A model generated the notes under the pieces. It had not been told where the DNA came from. It did no database searches and saw only the letters and a program-made list of their open reading frames with translations. From the NCBI GenBank assembly GCA_019236035.1, contig JAFAJU010000340.1, positions 1-7,287 on the forward strand: a stretch of DNA of 7,287 nt, written 5' to 3'. Position 1 is the first letter of the stretch. The number at the start of each line of letters is the position of its first letter. The stretch is from Verrucomicrobiota bacterium. GTDB taxonomy: Bacteria > Verrucomicrobiota > Verrucomicrobiia > Chthoniobacterales > JAFAMB01. The translations under genes and the position numbers were made by a program. Of the stretch, positions 1-5,787 are shown piece after piece.

Positions 1-1524
1 GCCGTTCAAATTGTGCGGTCGCTCCATCATGCGAATTTCCGCCTGCATCAGCCGGGCTTGGACTGCCTGCGGATAGCTCGGAAATTCCTGCAATAGCGTT
101 TCAAGCGTTTCGTCAGCTGAGCCGTTTCCGGATTTCGCCTGAAACAAAGCCTTGGCAAACAACAGGTCGCCGATTGAATCGTTATACGGCTTCGTTTCTT
201 TCAGTTCCCGAAATGCTTGTTCAAAGCCGGCTGTGTCGTCGAGCCTCAGACTGCAGATCGCCCAATTGAAAAGCGTCTTCTGCCGATCGTAATTGAATGT
301 CTTCGCCAGACTGAGGAAAATATCCCTGGCAGCAGACATATTGCCGCGCCGGTAATAGTTTTCGCCGAGGAGGTACTTGACGCGAAATCGGTCAGCCGGT
401 GCAAGACTAGGAGAACGCTGCAGCAGACTTTCGAGTTGCTTGACTGCATCGTCAAGGTTCCCGGCTTCGAGTTGTTGACGGCCCAGGATCAGGCAGGCTT
501 CGACGGTAATTGGGTGGTCAGGGAAATGCTCTACGAGGGTGCGGCAGCTCTCCAGGGCTTGGGCTGTCAGATCCTGCCGCAGTTGCAGACGCGCTAGGTA
601 ATAGAGTGCGTACGCCGGGCGATCCGGCCCGGAGGTCTCCGGATTTTCTGCGGCCCAACGAGCGAGTTCTGAGGTCTCCGGGTTATCCTCCTTAGAATAG
701 ATCTCAAATAGGTTCGCGAATAAATCGCCCAGAATCGGGCTTCTGGGGTCGTCCGAGATCAATTTTTCGAGCTCAGTTTCGGCCTCTTCGAATTCCTGAC
801 TTTGCACCAGGACTTTGGCTAATCCGAGGCGGGCGATGGTGATCATTCGGAGTGTCCGGTCATCCGGCTCCGCCAGGACTTTGTTAAAGGCGTCGGCGGC
901 TTCCTTCATCTGCCCTTCGTTCAGAGCGAGTTCCCCTTCAAGGCATAGCTTCTCGAGCTCAGTTTTTCGTGAGTTTGCCTTGACGCGAGAGAGGAGCGTT
1001 TCGGCCTTTGAGTTATTCAATTCACCTAGATAGATCTCCGCGGCCAGGATTTCCGCTTTCGGGTCCGCGGTTTGATCATCTACGATTAGGGGTTCCAGCG
1101 TTTTCAGAGCAGCCTCTGATTCTCCGAGCGCTTTCTGAGAATCTGCCAGACCTATTCTCGCTTCGACCAAATACCGGGTCGACATCGTTATCAGGCTCGC
1201 GAACAAATCGGCGGCGTCTTGCCACCGTCGCGACCGAAAAGCTTCCTGAGCCTTCAGAAAAGTGGCTTCCGGCCCCGTCGACTTCTCCAGGATCTTGGCA
1301 GCTTCTGCTGTTTTCCCGGTTTCGATGAGACACTGCGCAAGCAGCGTTCCGGCTGCTTCCGCCCGATCCGGTGCCGGCTGAGACGCTAGAAATTGCCGGA
1401 GCTTGGTAATGCTTACTTCTGGAATTCCGGCGCGATAAGCCTGGATCGCGTCATCCAGTAAGTCAGCCCGGGCCGAAGTGCAATGGATCCAGAACAGGAT
1501 CAGAATAGCTACCAGTATTCTCAT
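1..1524 (-). CDS. Exported tetratricopeptide-repeat (TPR) protein, C-terminus beyond window
   Basis: The reverse strand is open from an ATG at 1524-1522 to the window edge: 508 codons with no stop, so this is a 5' portion of a larger gene. The N-terminus is a clear signal peptide (Met-Arg, a hydrophobic stretch over residues 3-13, then Ser-Ala-Arg-Ala before Asp21), so the mature protein should lie in the periplasm or on an outer surface. A Cys at residue 15 does not sit in a good lipobox. The remainder is almost entirely helical TPR-like repeats. Units are visible near residues 88-118, 122-148, 190-219, 228-260, 304-336, 342-371, 382-411 and 450-483, with Ala at the turn positions and phrases such as 'YYLARLQLRQ' and 'YLLGENYYRRGN'. 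TPR superhelices bind other proteins; no catalytic motif is seen. The ATG abuts the uvrA TGA, implying co-transcription and coupled translation. It could be a YbgF/BamD-like scaffold, but the specific role is unknown. Confidence 0.85.
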   Translation of the reverse strand, partial: MRILVAILILFWIHCTSARADLLDDAIQAYRAGIPEVSITKLRQFLASQPAPDRAEAAGTLLAQCLIETGKTAEAAKILEKSTGPEATFLKAQEAFRSRRWQDAADLFASLITMSTRYLVEARIGLADSQKALGESEAALKTLEPLIVDDQTADPKAEILAAEIYLGELNNSKAETLLSRVKANSRKTELEKLCLEGELALNEGQMKEAADAFNKVLAEPDDRTLRMITIARLGLAKVLVQSQEFEEAETELEKLISDDPRSPILGDLFANLFEIYSKEDNPETSELARWAAENPETSGPDRPAYALYYLARLQLRQDLTAQALESCRTLVEHFPDHPITVEACLILGRQQLEAGNLDDAVKQLESLLQRSPSLAPADRFRVKYLLGENYYRRGNMSAARDIFLSLAKTFNYDRQKTLFNWAICSLRLDDTAGFEQAFRELKETKPYNDSIGDLLFAKALFQAKSGNGSADETLETLLQEFPSYPQAVQARLMQAEIRMMERPHNLNG

Positions 1525-4419
1525 TCAGGGTACGAGTACCCGCTTCAGGAAGTGGCCGGTATGACTTGCGTTGACCAGCACAATTTGTTCAGGTGTGCCT
1601 TGGGCGATGACCTGGCCGCCGTCGTCTCCTCCCTCTGGTCCGAGATCGATGACCCAATCCGCAGATTTTATCACCTCAAGATTGTGCTCGATAATCACTA
1701 AGGTGTTTCCCTGGTCGCGTAGTTTGAGAAGCACCTCGAGCAGTTTGTGAATGTCCGCAAAGTGGAGCCCGGTTGTCGGTTCATCAAGAACGTAAACAGT
1801 TCTGCCCGTCGCTTTCTTGGCGAGCTCAGCTGCAAGTTTCACCCGCTGTGCTTCGCCCCCGGAGAGTTGGGTACCGGACTGGCCAAGCGTCAGGTACCCC
1901 AGGCCAACGGCCACCAGTGGTTCAAGCTTGTCGAAAATCGCTGGCACATTCCGAAAAAACCGAGCCGCTTCGTCTACTGACATCTTCAAGACGTCAGCGA
2001 CGTTCTTGCCCCGGTAAGTGATCTCGAGTGTCTCGCGATTGTAGCGTGCACCTCGACAGACTTCGCACTCGACGTACACGTCGGCGAGGAAATGCATCTC
2101 GATTTTGATGACCCCGTCTCCCTGGCAATTCTCGCATCGGCCTCCTTTAAGATTAAAACTGAATCGCCCGCTATCATAGCCTCGCACGCGCGAAGCCGGT
2201 AATTGACTGAAAAGCTCTCGGATCGGTCCGAAGGCGCCGGAATATGTGGCCGCATTGGACCGAGGCGTTCGACCAATCGGACTTTGATCGATCACAATAG
2301 CTTTGTCGACCTGGTCGAGACCTTTAATCGAGCGATGCAAGCCGGGACGCTCTTTGGACTTATAAAAATGGCGGAACAATGCTTTTCGCAGGATATCGTC
2401 GACCAAGGTGGATTTGCCACTTCCGGAAACGCCGGTCACGCAAACCAGGCAGCCCAACGGGAATGAAACTGTCAGGTCACGCAGGTTGTTTTCCCGCGCT
2501 CCGACGACGGTGAGCCAACCATCTGCGCCCGGTTCTGGAATGCGCTCACGGTTATAGAGCAAACCTTTCGGTAAAACCCGCGCCCTGGGAACAGGGATAC
2601 GGAGAACGCCTGAGAGGTATTGCCCGGTCAGAGATTCGAGATTCGTCTCGATCTCATTAATGGAGCCTTTTGCGACCACCTGGCCGCCACGTGGACCTGC
2701 GCCTGGACCCAGGTCGATGATATAGTCGGCGGCACGAATCGTGTCCTCATCGTGTTCGACCACAACCACCGTATTCCCGAGATCGCGTAGATGTTTCAAG
2801 GTCGTGACCAACCGATCGTTATCGCGCTGGTGCAGACCGATACTCGGCTCGTCTAGCACGTAGAGGACCCCCGCTAGCCCTGAGCCGATTTGTGTCCCCA
2901 GTCGGATGCGTTGAGCTTCACCGCCCGAGAGGGTGCCACTTTCCCGGTTCAGAGTGAGGTAACCAAGTCCAACCTCAACTAGGAAAGTGAGCCGATTGCG
3001 GATCTCCCTTAAAACTTCGGACGCGACAACCCGCTGGTGTTTGGAAAGAAGGATGTCTTCCACGAAGCCCTTCGCGTTGGCGATCGTCAACGCACAGAAT
3101 TCATGAATATTCAGTTCACGATGGTTCAGGTCCTGGATCGTGACAGCCAGGATTTCAGGGCGCAGCCTCGCCCCGCGGCAGAGCCTGCACATCCTCCTTC
3201 CCTGGAAACTCTTTAGTCGAGTCCTGGTGAACTCGCTCTCAGTTTGTTGAAATACGTTTTCAAGCTGTGCTAGCAGTCCTTCAAAGGGTTTCTCGACGAC
3301 TTTTTCGCCAAATGTGAATCGAATCTCGCTCTCGCCTGTCCCAAACAGAAGCGCTTGCTTGAAATGTGCGGGAAGTTCTATGTAAGGCGTTTCGAGGCTC
3401 ACCTTGTAATGTGTCGCTAACGCGCTCAATTGAGCACGGTAGTAAGCCTGCATCCTCTTGTTAGCTTTTCGCCAGGTTGCGATTGCGCCTCCGTCGAGAG
3501 ATCTGTTTTGGTCCGGGATGACCAGTTCGGGATCAAAAAACGCTTCAGAGCCTAGTCCTTGGCACGCCGGACACGCCCCGGCTAAGCTGTTAAATGAGAA
3601 ATGCTTGGGTGTTAGTTCGGGCAGCAGAAAGTCGGTCTTCGGATTACAGAAGTTTGTCGAATAGGGGATATCGTCCCATTCCAACGGACCTGGAAGTTGG
3701 CGGCTGACAATCATCCGGTTTTTGCCCCATAAGAGGGCTGTATCGACCGAGTCTGCAAGCCGGGTACGGACACCTTCTCTAATCACGAGGCGGTCGACAA
3801 CAATCTCGATCGTATGGCGTTGCGTCTTCGAAAGCCGGATCGGTTCGGGTCGAGCCAATTCCAGGACTTCGCCGTCAATGCGTACCCGCACAAATCCTTC
3901 CCGCTTGATCTTCTCGAGCACATCACGGAATTCTCCCGGCTCGTGTCGGATAAGCGGTGCGACGATCAGAATGCGCGTCTCTTCAGGGTAAGCGAGAATC
4001 TGGTCGACGATCTGTTGCGGCGCCTGCTTAAAAATCTTTTCCCCGGTCGACGGGTCATGTGGTTGGCCAATGGCGGAAAACAGGACTCTCAGGTAGTCAT
4101 AAATCTCTGTGGTGGTGGCGATCGTTGAACGGGGGTTCGCAATGGAGCTCCGCTGTTCGATCGCGATGGCGGGCGAAAGTCCCTCGATGAAATCGACGTC
4201 CGGCTTCTCCGTCCGGTCAAGAAACTGCCTGGCATACGCCGAGAGGCTCTCGACATAGCGACGTTGACCCTCCGCATAGAGTGTGTCGAAGGCGAGCGAA
4301 GACTTCCCGGATCCGCTCATACCTGTGAACACGATCAGTCGTTCCCGAGGAAATTCGACACTGATGTTTTTCAGATTGTGTTGGCGGGCGCCTATAATAC
4401 GGATCGTTTCAGCAGCCAT
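1525..4419 (-). CDS. uvrA: UvrABC excinuclease subunit A (DNA damage-recognition ABC ATPase)
   Basis: The 964-residue product aligns by eye along its full length with E. coli UvrA (940 aa). UvrA dimers scan DNA for helix-distorting lesions and load UvrB in nucleotide excision repair; the protein is cytosolic. Two ABC modules are visible. Module I has Walker A GMSGSGKS (33-40), signature LSGGEAQR (497-504) and Walker B VLDEPS (521-526). Module II has Walker A GVSGSGKS (663-670), signature LSGGEAQR (852-859) and Walker B VLDEPT (877-882). The C-terminal zinc finger that contacts DNA is intact: C762, C765, C785 and C788, with 19 residues between pairs. The UvrB-binding region lies around residues 130-250. 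Oddities: the 'CPxC/CPxH' pair expected near residue 121 is HDPSTG, and the first pair of zinc finger 1 is reduced to a lone C258, although C283/C286 and C411/C414 remain. The ATG at 4419 places the conserved N-terminus correctly; no Shine-Dalgarno is evident upstream. It is the first gene of a probable operon with the TPR gene. Confidence 0.98.
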   Translation of the reverse strand: MAAETIRIIGARQHNLKNISVEFPRERLIVFTGMSGSGKSSLAFDTLYAEGQRRYVESLSAYARQFLDRTEKPDVDFIEGLSPAIAIEQRSSIANPRSTIATTTEIYDYLRVLFSAIGQPHDPSTGEKIFKQAPQQIVDQILAYPEETRILIVAPLIRHEPGEFRDVLEKIKREGFVRVRIDGEVLELARPEPIRLSKTQRHTIEIVVDRLVIREGVRTRLADSVDTALLWGKNRMIVSRQLPGPLEWDDIPYSTNFCNPKTDFLLPELTPKHFSFNSLAGACPACQGLGSEAFFDPELVIPDQNRSLDGGAIATWRKANKRMQAYYRAQLSALATHYKVSLETPYIELPAHFKQALLFGTGESEIRFTFGEKVVEKPFEGLLAQLENVFQQTESEFTRTRLKSFQGRRMCRLCRGARLRPEILAVTIQDLNHRELNIHEFCALTIANAKGFVEDILLSKHQRVVASEVLREIRNRLTFLVEVGLGYLTLNRESGTLSGGEAQRIRLGTQIGSGLAGVLYVLDEPSIGLHQRDNDRLVTTLKHLRDLGNTVVVVEHDEDTIRAADYIIDLGPGAGPRGGQVVAKGSINEIETNLESLTGQYLSGVLRIPVPRARVLPKGLLYNRERIPEPGADGWLTVVGARENNLRDLTVSFPLGCLVCVTGVSGSGKSTLVDDILRKALFRHFYKSKERPGLHRSIKGLDQVDKAIVIDQSPIGRTPRSNAATYSGAFGPIRELFSQLPASRVRGYDSGRFSFNLKGGRCENCQGDGVIKIEMHFLADVYVECEVCRGARYNRETLEITYRGKNVADVLKMSVDEAARFFRNVPAIFDKLEPLVAVGLGYLTLGQSGTQLSGGEAQRVKLAAELAKKATGRTVYVLDEPTTGLHFADIHKLLEVLLKLRDQGNTLVIIEHNLEVIKSADWVIDLGPEGGDDGGQVIAQGTPEQIVLVNASHTGHFLKRVLVP
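1528..1541. repeat. Short perfect inverted repeat at the uvrA/TPR gene junction
   Basis: GGGTAC and GTACCC flank a 2-nt centre within the last uvrA codons (Val-Leu-Val-Pro), just upstream of the TPR gene ATG at 1524. In mRNA it could form a small hairpin over the region where a ribosome binding site would lie; no good Shine-Dalgarno is present there. It may be coincidental coding sequence. Confidence 0.3.
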
Positions 4420-4457
4420 CGGTTAAAAAGCCAGTAAACAATCACCAAAGCATAAGA

Positions 4458-4470
4458 GTCGGCTGCCGAC
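4458..4470. promoter_or_regulatory. 13-bp perfect palindrome in the uvrA leader, possible operator
   Basis: GTCGGC and GCCGAC flank a single central base, about 40-50 bp upstream of the uvrA ATG and next to the weak -10-like TATGCT. The symmetry and position suit a dimeric repressor or activator site. It does not match the LexA boxes I know (CTGT-N8-ACAG type or GAAC-N4-GTTC type). Function is inferred only from symmetry and location. Confidence 0.3.
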
Positions 4471-4493
4471 CAGTGCTTTTGGGTTGGCTTACG

Positions 4494-4543
4494 TAGCCTG
4501 CATCGCTCACAAATCTTCAGAGATTTTTGAGCGATGCAGGCTA
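4494..4543. repeat. Long REP/MITE-like palindrome: 23-bp stem, 4-nt loop
   Basis: The left arm (4494-4516) begins TAGCCTGCATCGCTCA. The right arm (4521-4543) is its reverse complement over all 23 positions except one C/T mismatch (4510 versus 4527). The loop is TCAG at 4517-4520. As RNA or cruciform DNA this is a very stable hairpin. It sits between two co-oriented minus-strand genes, about 75 bp upstream of uvrA. There is no T-run after it in the minus direction, so it is more like a dispersed extragenic palindrome or non-autonomous element than an intrinsic terminator, though it could still block read-through or 3' exonucleases. No flanking direct target repeat is obvious. Confidence 0.85.
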
Positions 4544-4567
4544 ATTGCCGAAGGATCGGGTTCTCTT

Positions 4568-4579
4568 TTCGGCGCCGAA
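4568..4579. repeat. 12-bp perfect palindrome (TTCGGC/GCCGAA)
   Basis: TTCGGC is followed directly by its reverse complement GCCGAA, with no spacer. It lies 25 bp from the large palindrome and next to the GA-rich repeat. It could be a protein-binding site or part of a composite repeat element. The GGC/GCC core resembles the 4458-4470 palindrome but the flanks differ. Confidence 0.35.
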
Positions 4580-4590
4580 GTCTCACAGAT

Positions 4591-4616
4591 CGAGTACGAG
4601 ACGACGACGAGCACGA
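4591..4616. repeat. Degenerate GAG/GAC triplet-type low-complexity repeat
   Basis: The plus strand here reads as imperfect tandem units of CGAG, TACGAG, ACG and CACGA (for example GAGTACGAG, then GACGACGAGCACG). The 3/6-nt periodicity is not explained by a supported reading frame: the plus-strand frame through it is Arg-rich and lacks support. It is followed by a small hairpin with GATTCC (4615-4620) and GGAATC (4630-4635) arms. I read it as noncoding repeat material. Confidence 0.45.
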
Positions 4617-4665
4617 TTCCTCGAACTTCGGAATCTGCGCTTAAGTGAACGCTTCCGGGGGCGCG

Positions 4666-4682
4666 TCCCTACCGTCGAGGGA
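4666..4682. terminator. Small hairpin just after the secreted-protein gene stop
   Basis: TCCCT (4666-4670) and AGGGA (4678-4682) form a 5-bp stem with a 7-nt loop, starting 6 bp past the TAG stop of the minus-strand gene. It is followed by a GC-rich stretch, not a T-tract. It could help terminate or stabilise that transcript, but the stem is short and the call is weak. Confidence 0.2.
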
Positions 4683-4688
4683 TACGTC

Positions 4689-5654
4689 CTAATCCGGCGG
4701 TGGCGGGGTCACCGGCTGGCTGTAGCGGTCAGGCGGACGCTCACCGCGGTTGTACGGACCCGGTTGGTCGTCGTTATCGTCCTGGTCTTCGTCTTGGCCG
4801 TGTTTCGGATCTATCGTATTACGACCAGTAAACTTTTCCTGAAACCAGCCGCCGACGGTTTGAAACACCCGGGTGGTCCGATGAACGACGTCCTGACCGA
4901 AATGTACCACCGAGGAACCATATCGGTTCGCTCGGTCGCCCATCGTTTCTCCCGCGTGTTGATCGGAATCATCTTCGGCAGAGTCATACTTGCGATCCTG
5001 ATATTCGGGCTGCCGGTAGTCAGCCGGAGGGTGGTTCTCCCCACTGCTGGGAGGAGGCGGCGGACCGGCGAGCGCTTCCTCATCCGAATGACGCTGCCGC
5101 GGTTGAGCGTCATGATCTCCATGTTGGGGAGCCCAATTACCGGAACTGACTAGTGTCCCATTGCCGGCTGCGACTCGCACCGCACCGACCGGGCGCTGTT
5201 CATAGTCAAACATTTCCAACGTCCACACTGGCTGGCCAGTCGCGCCATCCACGGCGAGCCGATAATTAACGCTATCAAAACCGACCTGATTGCGACTAGC
5301 TTCCTTTTCAGCGGTCCGGAAAGCGCCGTCGGAGTCGAGGTTCAATTTTGTCAAATCAATCGGCTTGGATCCTGCCTGCGACGGATGAACCGGAGTTCGT
5401 TCTGAGGTGATCCGTCCGGACACAATGTCCAGTTCGCGCACGCCGCCGCGCGCTGTGGGATCGTCGAGGTCGATTCGCCAGTCCACGGGCTGTGGTCGGC
5501 CGGACTGGCCGGAAATCGCGATAACCTGATTCAGGGCCTTCTCACCCCGTTGTGTCCCTATCGTCCGCAACGCCTTATAAGCGGTATCCTCTGCTGAGAC
5601 GAAACCCGGCGATAGAGCAATCGCCACAAACGGAACGCACAACCAATGCTTCAT
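4689..5654 (-). CDS. Secreted proline-rich/acidic protein, possibly PepSY-like N-terminal half
   Basis: The product has 321 residues and I do not recognise the family. The N-terminus is a good signal peptide: Lys3, hydrophobic residues 4-19, then Val-Ser-Ala before Glu22, so it is exported. Residues 22-172 look folded and seem to hold two related alpha/beta units: 'VDWRIDLDD' with 'RELDIVSGRI' (57-82), and 'VNYRLAVDG' with 'PVWTLEMFDYEQRPVGAVRV' (129-161). That pattern resembles PepSY-type domains, but the match is only by eye. Residues 173-237 are disordered and rich in Pro, Gln, Asp and His, including a GPPPPP run. Residues 238-280 form a likely amphipathic helix. Residues 285-298 are strongly acidic, and the chain ends in PPPPD. 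An AAGGA Shine-Dalgarno (5665-5669) lies 10 nt before the ATG, which supports this start. It is divergent from the response-regulator gene. No catalytic residues or membrane anchor are apparent, so the function is unknown. Confidence 0.85.
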   Translation of the reverse strand: MKHWLCVPFVAIALSPGFVSAEDTAYKALRTIGTQRGEKALNQVIAISGQSGRPQPVDWRIDLDDPTARGGVRELDIVSGRITSERTPVHPSQAGSKPIDLTKLNLDSDGAFRTAEKEASRNQVGFDSVNYRLAVDGATGQPVWTLEMFDYEQRPVGAVRVAAGNGTLVSSGNWAPQHGDHDAQPRQRHSDEEALAGPPPPPSSGENHPPADYRQPEYQDRKYDSAEDDSDQHAGETMGDRANRYGSSVVHFGQDVVHRTTRVFQTVGGWFQEKFTGRNTIDPKHGQDEDQDDNDDQPGPYNRGERPPDRYSQPVTPPPPD

Positions 5655-5787
5655 TAAGAGTTTTTCCTTTTTTACGGGTATTTCTCGTTTTCTGCAAGAA
5701 CAGAGATGGTGTTATGCGGGCAAGGTCGGTAGCGCCGGGGTGCCATCCTGCCGTTTAATCCGCTTGAACCGATCGAAGGAAATATGT
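5655..5787. promoter_or_regulatory. Divergent intergenic region between secreted-protein and regulator genes
   Basis: These 133 bp must hold the promoters for both outward-facing genes. I found no strong sigma70 -35/-10 pair in either direction and no sigma54 -24/-12 element (TGGCAC-N5-TTGC). The T-rich tract 5661-5673 belongs to the ribosome-binding leader of the minus gene (AAGGA on that strand). A shared region would allow the regulator to act on the neighbouring gene, but no repeated operator is apparent. Confidence 0.4.
5776..5780 (+). promoter_or_regulatory. Shine-Dalgarno AAGGA that favours a TTG start for the regulator
   Basis: AAGGA lies 7 nt before the in-frame TTG at 5788, an optimal spacing. 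The in-frame ATG at 5806 has no purine-rich site. The ATG at 5784 is only 3 nt from AAGGA and is in another frame that stops after 60 codons. The in-frame GTG at 5740 lacks a site. Confidence 0.5.

Larger units (their letters stand above)
4420..4688. other. Structured intergenic region upstream of uvrA
   Basis: These 269 bp separate the stop of the secreted-protein gene from the uvrA start. The region should contain the uvrA promoter (minus strand) and any terminator of the upstream gene. I see no convincing protein-coding gene. A weak minus-strand -10-like TATGCT lies near 4451-4456, without a convincing -35. The region carries several separate inverted repeats and a low-complexity GA-rich stretch, listed individually. 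No T-tract follows any hairpin on the minus strand, so a classical intrinsic terminator is not evident. Confidence 0.7.

Noticed and set aside
217..597. 126-codon plus-strand open frame in the left part
   Set aside because: It lies opposite the continuous TPR reading frame, whose 508 codons and signal peptide are far better supported.
4494..4543. Reading the large palindrome as a CRISPR repeat or a tRNA-like structure
   Set aside because: There is only one copy with no spacers, and no cloverleaf arms or CCA-type acceptor pattern; a simple hairpin explains it.
4420..4560. SOS (LexA) box upstream of uvrA
   Set aside because: I looked for CTGT-N8-ACAG and GAAC-N4-GTTC type sites and saw none; only an unrelated palindrome is present.
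4545..5153. 202-codon plus-strand open frame antisense to the secreted-protein gene
   Set aside because: Its product is Arg/Val-rich and low in complexity, its start is a TTG without a ribosome site, and it is antisense to a gene with a signal peptide and good Shine-Dalgarno.
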